Below are positions 1-8,436 of a stretch of 64,000 nt of DNA, in pieces (the first letter of the stretch is position 1; each line of letters opens with the position of its first letter). A program made the position numbers and the translations under genes. Below the pieces are notes generated by a model, which saw nothing but the letters and a program-made list of their open reading frames with translations, was not told the origin of the DNA and did not search any database. This DNA is from Streptomyces ferrugineus. GTDB lineage: Bacteria > Actinomycetota > Actinomycetes > Streptomycetales > Streptomycetaceae. The stretch is from contig NZ_CP063373.1 in assembly GCF_015160855.1 (NCBI RefSeq), forward strand, positions 7,787,001 through 7,851,000, in the 5' to 3' direction.

Positions 1-1056
1 GGCACCGAGGCCACCACCTCCGCCGCTGATGCCGCCGGCAGCGCTCGTGCTAGGGCCGGTGCCAGTCAGTCCGGGCGAGATGCTGTCCACCTTCGTTCGA
101 GCTGCCGGGAGTTGAGAACCTCCCGTGATACCGGCATCGCGGGGCACCGTAGGACCTGGCTTGATGCTGGACGTCGATCCTGCGCTCCAAGGCTTATTGG
201 CCGCGCGAGCTGTACCCGGTCCTCCCGCCGCAGCGCTTGGCAGCGCGATTGGAGCAGGCATCGTCACATCGCTATTGGGGGGCGCGATGCCCTTCTCTTG
301 ATCTCGACTCCCGTTGGCCCTGAGGTTCTTCGTGTAGACCTGGTAGTTGGTCGCCAGCCTCTCCATCACCGCAACGGCCTGGAGCTTTCGCTCCATGCCC
401 AGCGACAGGTTCTTCTCGTTCGCCTCGGCCACGGCGTCGGCGCTGGCACCCGTAGCCAAGTCCCTCTTCATCTGGGCGTCATCCCGGCCGCTGTCATTGA
501 GCTTGTCACCCGCGCTCTCAAGCCTCGACGGTTCCTCGATGGGCTCCATCTCGGCAATGGCAGCGTCGAGGTCCTTGCTGATCGCAAAGAGCTGCTCCGC
601 CGTGAAGTTGGCGTACGCGGCACCGTTCCGGATTTGGGCACCGACTTCGTCCGCCCTGCGCTTGAAGGCTTCGGCTGCCGCACCTTCCCAGTGTTCGAGG
701 ACGTTGTCGACAGCCGTCTGGAGTGTCCCGGCGATACTGGTCTTGGACGGTGCTGTGTCCACCGCACCGGTCTTGCCGTCTCCTTCGCCGCCGGAAAGAA
801 GCTGGTGGACGCTCTTCCAGTGATCTCCAGCCACGGAGATTTTCCCGGGGTTGGAGTTCATGATCATCTTGCGAAGGCCATTGACCGAGTACTGCATGAA
901 GTCCGTCTTGAAGGCGCCGCGATCGATGCCTTTGCCATTGCGTGCGACCGTGTCGGACTCAATACGCCGGTCGTGGTCCCTTTGCTGACCTGCCGCCCGT
1001 TCCTGCTGCTCCCGGGCCGTCCGGCCCTCCACGTTATCTACATTGTCCCCGGCCAT
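1..1056 (-). CDS. WXG-motif T7SS-associated protein, partial (C-terminus beyond left edge)
   Basis: The reading frame is open from an ATG at 1056 to the window edge, about 352 codons with no stop, so the C-terminus is missing. The start follows AGGGGAG with a 6-base spacer. The N-terminal 200 or so residues look helical and carry a Trp-Glu-Gly (WEG) motif in 'VLEHWEGAAAEAF' and an earlier Trp in 'AGDHWKSVHQLL', as in WXG100/PPE-like secretion substrates. The visible C-terminal part, after about residue 260, is rich in Pro, Ala, Ser and Gly and looks disordered. It lies 39 bases downstream of another small helical gene and behind mycP, esxB, esxA and eccB on the same strand, so it is probably a T7SS substrate or chaperone-type partner. 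The exact family cannot be named from the partial sequence. Confidence 0.75.
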   Translation of the reverse strand, partial: MAGDNVDNVEGRTAREQQERAAGQQRDHDRRIESDTVARNGKGIDRGAFKTDFMQYSVNGLRKMIMNSNPGKISVAGDHWKSVHQLLSGGEGDGKTGAVDTAPSKTSIAGTLQTAVDNVLEHWEGAAAEAFKRRADEVGAQIRNGAAYANFTAEQLFAISKDLDAAIAEMEPIEEPSRLESAGDKLNDSGRDDAQMKRDLATGASADAVAEANEKNLSLGMERKLQAVAVMERLATNYQVYTKNLRANGSRDQEKGIAPPNSDVTMPAPIALPSAAAGGPGTARAANKPWSAGSTSSIKPGPTVPRDAGITGGSQLPAARTKVDSISPGLTGTGPSTSAAGGISGGGGGLGA

Positions 1057-1095
1057 GCCCTACTCCCCTCGTCAATGCTTTCCGGAACCCGTCCG

Positions 1096-1455
1096 CTAGA
1101 CCATCGCGTCATTCGTGGAACCACCCGAGCCGCCCACGCTGCGCTTGATCTCGTGCTCCTCGTCGTTGTACCTGTCCCGGACCTTCGAGGTTTTCGTGCT
1201 GAAGTCGTCGATCAACTCGTGGAGCTTCTTGATCATCTCCTCGATCTTGATCTTCATTTCGCTCTCAGCCGCTTTCAGGTCCTGGGCTTCCAGGAATCGA
1301 CAAGAACCATCTGAAACCTGGCCGAAGGCATCCTCCGGGATGTGCGTGTCGTACTTCGAACTGTTCCCGGCCTTATCCATGTCATCCAGCAGCCGCCAGA
1401 GCCTCCGGATGACCTCATCCAGCGCGCTCAGATCAACCCGCATCCCGTTACTCAT
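1096..1455 (-). CDS. Small helical T7SS-associated hypothetical protein (119 aa)
   Basis: A 119-residue, charged, mostly helical protein. It contains a predicted amphipathic or coiled-coil stretch around residues 60-100 (many Lys, Glu, Ile and Leu at heptad-like spacing, for example 'MKIKIEEMIKKLHELIDDF') and a Gly/Ser-rich tail. It lacks a clear WXG motif, but its size and helical content match the small proteins that pair with WXG-type substrates. It lies 61 bases downstream of mycP and 39 bases upstream of the WXG-motif gene, all on the same strand. A second in-frame ATG four codons in is an alternative start. The family is not recognised; a role as secretion partner or chaperone is inferred from position. 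Confidence 0.7.
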   Translation of the reverse strand: MSNGMRVDLSALDEVIRRLWRLLDDMDKAGNSSKYDTHIPEDAFGQVSDGSCRFLEAQDLKAAESEMKIKIEEMIKKLHELIDDFSTKTSKVRDRYNDEEHEIKRSVGGSGGSTNDAMV

Positions 1456-1516
1456 ACCCCGTTGTCCTCTCCCCTGTTTCTCAAGTTGTCAGCACCCGCT
1501 CGGTGCCCGTGCCAAG

Positions 1517-2881
1517 TCATCGTCCACGTCCAGCCCCGTACGACGTAGCAGCCCGACCGGACTCCGCGGCCCGCCGGCTACGCCAGTCCCGCACAGCCAC
1601 CCCGCTCCCCGCAACCACGAGCGCGAGCACAAGTCCCGTACCCAGCACATAAATAGCTACCCGGCGCTCCCGCTCCGCCTCGCTCTCCCCCATGGTCACG
1701 GCCATCGGGACGACACCCCCCGCCCCGGCCGCAACCGGCGGATCCGGCTCCGGAGAAGTCCCCGGCGTGGAGTCGTCCGACAGCGCGGCAACCGGATCCA
1801 CGACACCCCACCCGATGAACCGGTTGGGCCCCCGCCCCGGCCGCTGAGCCGTTTCCTCGATGCGTGTGGCGATCTGGGCCGCGGTCCAGTCCGGGTTCTT
1901 CTCCTTCAGCAGGGCCGCGACTCCCGCCACGTACGGCGCCGCGAAGCTCGTGCCGTCGGCCGTGCACTGGCCGCCCTGCGGGACCGTCGAGACCATGCCG
2001 ACCCCCGGTGCGGCGACGTCCACGAAGTCGCCGGACTGGGAGAAGAAGGCGCGCTCGTCGTTGCGGTCGGAGGCGGCCACCGCCAGGACGCCGGGGTACG
2101 AGGCCGGGTAGGTGTTCGCGGACTTGCCGTCGGCTCCGTCGTTGCCGGCGGCCGCGATGATGAGGGCGCCTGCGTCCACGGCCGACTTCACCGCGCTCCG
2201 CAGGCCGGCGTTGTCTTCCTTGTTCGCGGTGTCGGAGGAGATGTTGATGATCTTCGCGCCGGCGGCCACCGCGGCGCTGATCGCCTGGGACATCGTCCCC
2301 GAGTTGCCCTGCTTCTCCTCGCCGCCCGTGTAGCGGTAGGAGAGGATCTCGGCCTCCGGCGCGATCCCCACGAAGCCCGTGCCCTTCAGCGGGCGGGCGG
2401 CGATGATGCCCGCCACCCGGGTGCCGTGGCCCTCGAGGTCGTCCGTGGCGGAGCCGCCGACGTAGGACTTGCCACCGTCCACCGCGCCACGCAGCTGCTT
2501 GTTGCTGTCGTCGACGCCCGTGTCGATCACCGCGACCTTGACGCCCTCGCCCTTCGCCTGCCCCCACAGCTGGTCCAAGAGGATCCGCTGGAGCGACCAG
2601 GGCGTGGACTTGATGACGTCGCCGCCGAAGACGCATTCCGAGGTGGCCGCAAGGCCGAAGTCCGGGCCGCCGGCGGAACCGGAGGAGTTCGCCACATGGG
2701 TGGGCGCCGCGTGCGTGGGCGCCGCGTGCGTGGGCGCCGCGTGCGTGGGCGCCGCCGACGCGGGCGGTGTCGCGGCAAGGCACACCCCGGTCACCGCGAG
2801 CACGCCGAAAACCCGCTGCAGTGCGCGGGTTCCACCAATGCGGCCGTTGCGGCTACGCGAGCGGGCTGTCCGGCCCTTCAC
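1517..2881 (-). CDS. mycP: Type VII secretion-associated serine protease mycosin
   Basis: Subtilisin-family (S8) protease of the mycosin type, a membrane-anchored extracytoplasmic component needed for T7SS function in mycobacteria. Counting from the GTG at 2881, the triad is Asp120 ('VAVIDTGVDD'), His152 ('EGHGTRVAGIIAA') and Ser312 ('GTSFAAPYVAG'). There is an N-terminal signal sequence (hydrophobic about residues 20-40, ending ASA) and a single C-terminal membrane segment ('YVLGTGLVLALVVAGSGVAV') followed by a basic tail, the usual mycosin layout. GTG 2881 was chosen because AGGAGG lies 9 bases upstream. The frame can be extended to 3088, but that would run through the hairpin at 3043-3078. 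After the signal peptide the protein has four APTHA-type repeats encoded by a 15-bp tandem repeat. Confidence 0.9.
   Translation of the reverse strand: MKGRTARSRSRNGRIGGTRALQRVFGVLAVTGVCLAATPPASAAPTHAAPTHAAPTHAAPTHVANSSGSAGGPDFGLAATSECVFGGDVIKSTPWSLQRILLDQLWGQAKGEGVKVAVIDTGVDDSNKQLRGAVDGGKSYVGGSATDDLEGHGTRVAGIIAARPLKGTGFVGIAPEAEILSYRYTGGEEKQGNSGTMSQAISAAVAAGAKIINISSDTANKEDNAGLRSAVKSAVDAGALIIAAAGNDGADGKSANTYPASYPGVLAVAASDRNDERAFFSQSGDFVDVAAPGVGMVSTVPQGGQCTADGTSFAAPYVAGVAALLKEKNPDWTAAQIATRIEETAQRPGRGPNRFIGWGVVDPVAALSDDSTPGTSPEPDPPVAAGAGGVVPMAVTMGESEAERERRVAIYVLGTGLVLALVVAGSGVAVRDWRSRRAAESGRAATSYGAGRGR
2700..2754. repeat. 15-bp tandem repeat inside mycP
   Basis: Three full copies and a partial fourth copy of a 15-base unit (gtgggcgccgcgtgc on the plus strand) encode repeated Ala-Pro-Thr-His-Ala just after the mycosin signal peptide. 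The unit is a multiple of three, so copy-number changes would not shift the frame. Confidence 0.85.
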
Positions 2882-3042
2882 GTTCAGGCCCCTCCTGTTC
2901 AGGCCCCCCAGGGCTTCATTGCTGCCTTGCTTCCTTCGAAGCTGGGTCATGTAGGTGTCACGGGTGTAGCGGTGAGTGTGAATGTTTGCGGGATTTGCTG
3001 TGCGCGGTTCCGAAGAGCGTGTGTACGGCCCCGAAGCAGAGC

Positions 3043-3078
3043 TCGGCCCAGCGGACGCCTTGGCGTCGGCTGGGCCGA
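3043..3078. terminator. Hairpin between esxB and mycP
   Basis: A 17-bp inverted repeat with one mismatch and a 2-base centre (arms 3043-3059 and 3062-3078). It lies about 40 bases after the esxB stop and upstream of mycP in the leftward direction. It may terminate or attenuate esxAB transcripts, keeping the small Esx proteins more abundant than mycP. No long U-tract follows it leftward. Confidence 0.65.
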
Positions 3079-3114
3079 TTCTCTTCATCTCATACCCTCG
3101 GAGCGCCGACGGGC

Positions 3115-3399
3115 TCAGGCCCAGGTGTTGGCGTTGCTCTTCTCAGTGGCCTGGTAGTTGTCCGCGGCGTTCTGGAGCGCCGTCGAGATCTTCAGCAGGG
3201 TGGCGTGCAGGTCCGCGGCGGTCTGGTCCCACTCGCGCTGCTTGCGCTGGTAGCCCTCCTGCGCCTCGCCCTCCCAGGACTGGGCGACGCGCTTGACCGC
3301 GGCCTCGAGGTCGTCGAGCTGCTGCTTGATGCGGCCGGCGGTCGACTTCACGTCCGTGGACGCGTTGGTGATCGTTGCGTAATTGACGAGGATCGACAT
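3115..3399 (-). CDS. esxB: WXG100 family protein EsxB
   Basis: A WXG100 protein of 94 residues from the start at 3399. It is a two-helix hairpin with the diagnostic Trp-Glu-Gly turn in 'QSWEGEAQEGYQ' near the middle. WXG100 proteins form EsxA-EsxB heterodimers exported by the T7SS; in Streptomyces the pair has been linked to sporulation and development. An in-frame ATG at 3405 is also possible, but it abuts AAAGGGA directly, whereas the ATG at 3399 has a 6-base spacer and was chosen. It lies about 120 bases downstream of esxA on the same strand. Which of the two genes is called EsxA or EsxB follows gene order and not a diagnostic residue. Confidence 0.88.
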   Translation of the reverse strand: MSILVNYATITNASTDVKSTAGRIKQQLDDLEAAVKRVAQSWEGEAQEGYQRKQREWDQTAADLHATLLKISTALQNAADNYQATEKSNANTWA

Positions 3400-3522
3400 C
3401 GTCATTCCCTTTCAGGAAGATTCGAAGGAAAGTCGGTGGAAGTGCGGAAGGAGTACAGAAGTTCAGAGAGAGCTGAGGGGGCGTCGACGAGAGCGTCGGA
3501 CCTCAGGCCCGAACAGTTCAGA

Positions 3523-3834
3523 TCAGCCGAAGTCCGACATGATCTTGCTGATCTCCGAGTTCTGCTGCTCTTCCGACGCGGAGTAGTTGCTCCGCGTGGA
3601 GTCCACGGCTTCCTTGATGTCGTTGAGGATGTCGCTCATCCGCTTTGCGTCCGCGTTCCAGCGGTCCTGGAGCTGGCGGTACGACTGGGCCGCCTGGCCC
3701 TTCCAGCCGCCGGCGATCTGGTCGATCACTCCGTTGAGACGGCGGATCTCGCCCTGCAGCTGACCGTTCGCGGTGCTGATGTCGCTGGAGAGCTTGGTGA
3801 GTTCGTCCTCTGTTACCCGGAACTGGCCGGCCAT
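3523..3834 (-). CDS. esxA: WXG100 family protein EsxA
   Basis: A 103-residue WXG100 protein with the helix-turn-helix hairpin and a Trp-Lys-Gly turn in 'IAGGWKGQAAQSY' near residue 44. The C-terminal helix ends in 'SEISKIMSDFG'. The start ATG at 3834 follows a strong purine-rich site (GGGGGAAGG) with a 6-base spacer. It is the first gene of the esxA-esxB pair, separated from eccB by about 230 bases that probably hold its own promoter. It is expected to be the heterodimer partner of the downstream WXG100 protein and a T7SS substrate. Confidence 0.9.
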   Translation of the reverse strand: MAGQFRVTEDELTKLSSDISTANGQLQGEIRRLNGVIDQIAGGWKGQAAQSYRQLQDRWNADAKRMSDILNDIKEAVDSTRSNYSASEEQQNSEISKIMSDFG

Positions 3835-4066
3835 GATGAACCTTCCCCCATGTCGTCGTTAGTCCGGGATACCTGAGCCGGTGCCCGGAGGAGCTTCGCA
3901 CGCTTGAGCGCTGAAAACACTCTGCTGCAAACACTCTATCGTCAGCCTGTCACTCAACCACAGGCACGGCCAATCAGTTACACGGCTCACACACTTGGGC
4001 GATGAACCTGTGACCCGTGCGTCCGTCTTACTCTCAAGTGCCCGTGCCGGTACGCCCGTTGACCGG
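3835..4066. other. Intergenic region upstream of esxA
   Basis: 232 bases between the eccB stop and the esxA start. No reading frame with family resemblance is visible. It has locally lower GC (for example around 3915-3990) and is a plausible site for an esxA promoter separate from that of eccB. No exact promoter hexamers are claimed. Confidence 0.4.
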
Positions 4067-5641
4067 TCACTGGCTCTGCGGCTGTGACGCGCTCGTGGTG
4101 TTCAGAGTCGGACCCTTCGGGATGAACGTCGCCCACGTCTGCGGCACGATCGCGGGGTTCGACAGGTCCTCGTATCCGAGGCGCGTACGCGCCTTGTCCG
4201 TTTCGCTCGCCTCGCCCTGCGCCGTTCCGCCCTCCGACGAGGACGAGGACGAGCCGCCGCCCTCCGCCTCGCTGTCGTTGCTCGCCGGCAGCGAGTACCG
4301 CAGGCCCGTGTCGGTCAGCAGGTACACCGCGCCGCCGCCTCCGGCCGCACCCGTGACCTCCTGGAAGAGCAGGCCCGAGCCGGACGAGACGTAGGCGCTC
4401 AGGGAGTCGGTGATGACCTTCTTGGGGTAGTTCGTTCCGGCCCAGGCGGCTAGTTGCGGCTTCTTGTCCGGGCCGAAGCCGCCCTTGTAGACGCTGCACG
4501 AGGTGACGCCGGCCTCGCTGGACGTCGTGGCCGCGGCGTTGGCCTGCCGCGGGACGGACTCGGGCCAGCCGGTGTCGGCGTAGAAGCGCGTCGCCCCGCC
4601 CTTGTTGGCAGCGACGATCTGCGGGGTGCTCACCTTGATGGGGTTGACCCCGTCCCGCGCGAACAGCAGGTTGGCGACGAACGGCGTGACCGCGGCGACC
4701 TTGTCCTTGAGGACGACGTAGAACTGCTCGCCCTGGGCGTCCTGCGCCCTGAGCACCTGGCCCACCGTGGTCACGCCGGGGAGTCCCTGGACCTCGGTCG
4801 GTGAGTCCTCCTCCGGGACCGTCGGGAAGGTGATGTCCGTGCCCTTGTTGAGGGTGTTCAGCCACTCCTGGCTCACCGGCTGCGGCACGGCCGTGGTGCT
4901 GCTGCCGATGACGGCGGAGCGCAGCTGCTCCATGGCGACGTCGTCGAGGCCCGAGTCGCCGCCCAGCTGGAAGCGGGTGCCCCGGCCGTCCACCAGGTAC
5001 CGCTTCTCGGTCCTGGTGTCCTCGACGTACAGGGCCTCACGGGAGTCGACCTTCCCGGAGTTCGTCACCGACTTGGCGTCGTCGGCGTCGAACACGAAGA
5101 CGGCGCGGTCGATGGCGCTCTGCGAGCCCGAGGCCGGGCGCTCGCACACCGCCCAGGTCTTCGCCTTCTCCGCGTCCTCCTTGGAGGGCAGGCGGTCGGG
5201 GGCGTAGGGGATGCCGATCGTCGCGCCGTGCCGGATGCCGCTCTTGTCGATCTCCTTGCCGGGGACCTCGAGGACGCTGCCCTTGCCCTTGTCGAGCAGC
5301 AGCTTGGCGGAGGCGTAGTTGAGGACGGGGTGGAGGACCTTCTCCACCTTGCTGTCCTTCGGGTTCGGGTCGAGGACGACGTAGCGGGTCGTGGAGTCGC
5401 TGTCCACGATGATGTGCTCGCCCGGGGTGTCCCAGCCCTTGGGTGCGGTGGGCTTGATGACGCCCCACGCGATGAAGCCGATCACCAGCACCACGCCCAC
5501 CGCGAGGCTGGGCATCACCGTACGGACCGGACGCGGCGCGCCTTCCTCCGAGCCGCCGGGCGACGGCGCGAGGAACGCCGCGACGGTGCGCTTGCGAGCG
5601 AAGGTGTAGGCGGCGAGCTCGTCCCGACGCTGCTTTGCCAT
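4067..5641 (-). CDS. eccB: Type VII secretion core component EccB
   Basis: EccB-type membrane protein of 524 residues. It has a cytoplasmic N-terminus with the typical opening 'MAKQRRDELAAYTFARKR', one transmembrane segment at about residues 43-64 ('SLAVGVVLVIGFIAWGVIKP'), then a large extracytoplasmic repeat domain with conserved Gly/Pro loops and two spaced Cys (in 'AVCERPASG' and 'VTSCSVYKGG'). The C-terminus is a Ser/Glu-rich linker and short tail. EccB forms part of the ESX membrane complex with EccC, EccD and EccE. It is divergent from eccE across about 300 bases. Length and layout match the family. eccC and eccD are not visible in the window. Confidence 0.92.
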   Translation of the reverse strand: MAKQRRDELAAYTFARKRTVAAFLAPSPGGSEEGAPRPVRTVMPSLAVGVVLVIGFIAWGVIKPTAPKGWDTPGEHIIVDSDSTTRYVVLDPNPKDSKVEKVLHPVLNYASAKLLLDKGKGSVLEVPGKEIDKSGIRHGATIGIPYAPDRLPSKEDAEKAKTWAVCERPASGSQSAIDRAVFVFDADDAKSVTNSGKVDSREALYVEDTRTEKRYLVDGRGTRFQLGGDSGLDDVAMEQLRSAVIGSSTTAVPQPVSQEWLNTLNKGTDITFPTVPEEDSPTEVQGLPGVTTVGQVLRAQDAQGEQFYVVLKDKVAAVTPFVANLLFARDGVNPIKVSTPQIVAANKGGATRFYADTGWPESVPRQANAAATTSSEAGVTSCSVYKGGFGPDKKPQLAAWAGTNYPKKVITDSLSAYVSSGSGLLFQEVTGAAGGGGAVYLLTDTGLRYSLPASNDSEAEGGGSSSSSSEGGTAQGEASETDKARTRLGYEDLSNPAIVPQTWATFIPKGPTLNTTSASQPQSQ

Positions 5642-5669
5642 GGTCCCCGTTTCTCCCGTTTGTCATGCT

Positions 5670-5681
5670 CAATCGCGATTG
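5670..5681. promoter_or_regulatory. 12-bp perfect palindrome in eccB/eccE divergent region
   Basis: CAATCGCGATTG is a perfect palindrome centred about 34 bases upstream of the eccB start and about 270 bases upstream of the eccE start. The surrounding 5642-5946 is a divergent promoter region without a recognisable gene. It may be an operator for a T7SS regulator, but no regulator is identified. Confidence 0.4.
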
Positions 5682-5946
5682 CGACGCTACATCCGCGCTT
5701 CGACCGTGCACCAAGGGCCACTTCGGCCGCGCAGGCATCAACCTGGCACCTACTATGCCCTGCGCCACGCGAAGGCGATTCATCAGGTGCGCGGCCGCCC
5801 CCGCATCTTCACAGAGCTTCACGACAGCGCTCCACCACGTGGGCCCCGTCCGTGAAAGGCTGGTCACCTGGGGTTTCGGTGTCCCCTGTGTCGCCTCGCG
5901 TTCCGCAGCGGGTACCGTGAGCCACTCGCATTGACGGTGACTGACG

Positions 5947-7320
5947 ATGTGGGCCCGGCGAACGGCCACTTACTTCGCGAAAGGGATGTCCCGGGGGATG
6001 AGCAGCGCTACGAGCACCCGGCGCGCACGCCGCGCACAGCAGCAACAGGGAGGTCCGGGCGGCGGCAGACGTACCTCGGGCGCTCCGGCCGCACCCGTCG
6101 CCGCATCGCCTCGCACGCTGCCCCGGCCGGGCGGTCTGGGCCCGGTGCGGCTGCAGCAGCTCATCCTGGTGGAGCTCGCGGCCGCCGTGATGCTGGTCGC
6201 CTGGGCCGCCGACGCGTCCTGGCTGCTGGCCCCGGCCGGCGCCGTGGCGGCGCTGCTGCTCCTGATGGCCGTACTGCGCCGGGGGCGTCGTCCGCTGCCC
6301 GAGTGGTACGAGACGACGCGGGCGCTCAGGCAGCGTCGGCGTGATGCCAAGACACCCGTTCCGCCCGGTACCGACGCGATGTTGGTCCCCGTGGTGGAGT
6401 GCGACCCCGCGTTGCGGACGTATTCCTTCGTCTCCCGTGACGACCGGTCGATCGGCATGATCGGCGACGGGACCTTCCTGACCGCCGTCCTCTTCGTCCA
6501 GCCCGGCGACCAGCCCCTGCGCCCCGGTGCCGCCGGGCGGCAGCTGCCGCTTCGGCTGATCCAGGACGCCCTGGAGGTCGACGGGATCCGGCTCGCCTCC
6601 GTCCAGGTGGTGCAGCACACCCAGCCGGCGCCCGCGCCGCACCTGCCGCAGCAGTCGCTCGCCGCGCGGTCGTACGGCCCCCTGCAGGCGCAGGCCGGTT
6701 CTCCCGCGCTGCGGCTCACCTGGGTCGCGCTCAAGCTCGACCCGGAGCTGTGCCCGGAGGCGGTGCAGGCTCGCGGCGACGGCGTTCCCGGTGCCCAGCG
6801 CGCGCTGCTGCGCGTGGCCGACCAGTTGGCGAGCCGGCTCGCCGGGGCGGGTTTCAAGGCGACCATCCTGGACGAGAGCGAGCTGGTGCAGGCCCTCGCC
6901 ACGTCCTCCTGTCTGAACCCGCGCGCCAACGCGCAGCACGGCCAGGACGGGCGCACCCAGCGCCGTACGGTCGAGGCGGTGCGGACCTGGCGGGTCGACG
7001 ACCGGTGGCACACCACGTACTGGGTCTCCCGCTGGCCGCAGTTGGGCAGCGGCGGCGCGGCGCTGCCCGAGCTGGTGACGCGGTTCACCTCGCTGCCGGT
7101 GCTCGCCACGACGTTCAGCATGACCCTGAGCAAGGCCGGGAACCGGGGTGTCTCGCTCACCGGCCACATCCGTGTCACCGCCCGCGGCGACAGTGAACTC
7201 GGCCAGGTGGGGCGTGAGTTGGAGCGGGCCGCGAGTGCCTCGAAGGTCGGCCTGGTCCGTCTCGACCGGGAGCAGGTCCCCGGCGCCCTCGCCACTCTGC
7301 CGCTCGGAGGTACGTACTGA
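5947..7320 (+). CDS. eccE: Type VII secretion protein EccE
   Basis: EccE-type protein of up to 457 residues. After a basic, Arg-rich cytoplasmic N-terminus there are two adjacent membrane segments at about residues 62-105 ('LILVELAAAVMLVAWAA' and 'LLAPAGAVAALLLLMAVL'), followed by a soluble domain of about 350 residues, as in actinobacterial EccE. The start is uncertain: ATG codons at 5986 and 5998 are alternatives (the one at 5998, giving 'MSSATSTRRARRAQ', is plausible), each preceded by a G-rich stretch. Its stop overlaps the next start (TGATG), implying translational coupling. EccE sits at the periphery of the ESX membrane complex. Confidence 0.82.
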   Translation: MWARRTATYFAKGMSRGMSSATSTRRARRAQQQQGGPGGGRRTSGAPAAPVAASPRTLPRPGGLGPVRLQQLILVELAAAVMLVAWAADASWLLAPAGAVAALLLLMAVLRRGRRPLPEWYETTRALRQRRRDAKTPVPPGTDAMLVPVVECDPALRTYSFVSRDDRSIGMIGDGTFLTAVLFVQPGDQPLRPGAAGRQLPLRLIQDALEVDGIRLASVQVVQHTQPAPAPHLPQQSLAARSYGPLQAQAGSPALRLTWVALKLDPELCPEAVQARGDGVPGAQRALLRVADQLASRLAGAGFKATILDESELVQALATSSCLNPRANAQHGQDGRTQRRTVEAVRTWRVDDRWHTTYWVSRWPQLGSGGAALPELVTRFTSLPVLATTFSMTLSKAGNRGVSLTGHIRVTARGDSELGQVGRELERAASASKVGLVRLDREQVPGALATLPLGGTY

Positions 7321-8162
7321 TGTCCCACCCCGCCCCGACGATGCCCCCGGGACAGCAGGGCCGCGCCCCCGGACGTACCCCGGCCCATGTGGCCTCGCCC
7401 ACCGACACCGGCATGATCCCGATCATCCGGCAGCCGGACCCCCAGCAGCAGCAACGCCGCATCTTCAGCCCCGGGTTCGGGCTGCGCGGCCCGCGCCGCA
7501 ACCGCCATGTCGTCACCGCCGACGAGCTCGCGGCGATCAGCATGCCGCTCGGTGACGACGGCGTGATCATCGGCACCGACCCGGAGTCGCAGCCGGCCGT
7601 GCTCGGGCTGGCCCGGCCGACTCCCTTCGACGTCGTGCTCGTGGGCGGTCTGTGGCTCGCCCAGGTGCTGGCGCTGCGCGCCGCGGCGACGGGAGCGCGC
7701 GTCGGCGTCGAGACCGGCCGTCCGCAGGCCTGGCAGCAGTTGGCGCAGGCGGCGGGCGGTGGCCAGCAGTGTGTGACCGTCTATCCGGTGGGACGCGTGC
7801 CCGCGCAGGGGCCGTCCGTGTCGAGTCCGGTCGTGCTGTTCCGGGACTGCGGTATCCGCCCGCCGCGCGGTCGGGTGACGTCCGTGCCGTGGCAGTCTGT
7901 GGTGACGGTGCTGCCCTTCGTCAGCGAGCACGCGCCGCGCTGGCTGGCGCAGGCCCATCTGGTGGGGATCCAGCGGATCTCGCCCTTCGAGACCGAGGCC
8001 GTACGCGACACGCTGGGCATCCCCGAGGACCAGCTCCAGCATCTGCCGACCCTGCACGACGGGGTGGCCCTGTGGTGCACCCGCAAGCACCAGAAGTTCG
8101 TGATGACCGAGCCCACCGATGCGGAGACGGGCCTGCTCGGCGTGGCCCGCCGCATGGACTGA
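7320..8162 (+). CDS. Conserved T7SS-linked protein of unknown function (280 aa)
   Basis: A 280-residue soluble protein that starts on the eccE stop (TGATG). The first 60 or so residues are Pro/Gln-rich and likely disordered. The rest looks like an alpha/beta domain: 'DDGVIIGTDPESQPAVLGLARPTPFDVVLVGGLWLAQ', then 'GARVGVETGRP' and 'SVVTVLPFVSEHAPRWLAQAHLVGIQRIS'. I see no Walker motif, signal peptide or membrane segment. Tight coupling with eccE, and an espI-like gene next, suggest a cytoplasmic accessory role in the secretion system. The family is not recognised. Confidence 0.8.
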   Translation: MSHPAPTMPPGQQGRAPGRTPAHVASPTDTGMIPIIRQPDPQQQQRRIFSPGFGLRGPRRNRHVVTADELAAISMPLGDDGVIIGTDPESQPAVLGLARPTPFDVVLVGGLWLAQVLALRAAATGARVGVETGRPQAWQQLAQAAGGGQQCVTVYPVGRVPAQGPSVSSPVVLFRDCGIRPPRGRVTSVPWQSVVTVLPFVSEHAPRWLAQAHLVGIQRISPFETEAVRDTLGIPEDQLQHLPTLHDGVALWCTRKHQKFVMTEPTDAETGLLGVARRMD

Positions 8163-8436
8163 CGCGTCGTCGTCGCCGGGTGCGGACCCGATCGGGGCCG
8201 AACGGACCTGAACAGGGCCGCGCCCAGGGGGCGTTCCGTCGCCACCCATGAGGCTCTTCCGTCACCGCACCCGGGGCTATACCGTCCGCGCCCATGGGGG
8301 CTTTTCCGTCCCGCCATGCGAGTGATTAGGCTTCTGGTGGTGCGGTGACGATCGCAGTCGCGTGGGACTCGCCACTCGGTCCGCCCGGCCGCGACGACGA
8401 CCAGCTCAGCAGCAGTGGCTGACCAGGAGGCAAGCA
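8163..8436. other. Intergenic region before the espI-like gene
   Basis: 274 bases between the 280-residue T7SS-linked gene and the espI-like start. It holds short imperfect direct repeats (ggctcttccgtca near 8254 and ggcttttccgtcc near 8298) but no supportable gene. It may carry a separate promoter for the espI-like gene. Confidence 0.35.

Noticed and set aside
2882..3088. Upstream extension of mycP to an ATG at 3088
   Set aside because: It would run through the hairpin at 3043-3078 and add sequence before a good signal peptide; GTG 2881 has AGGAGG at the right distance.
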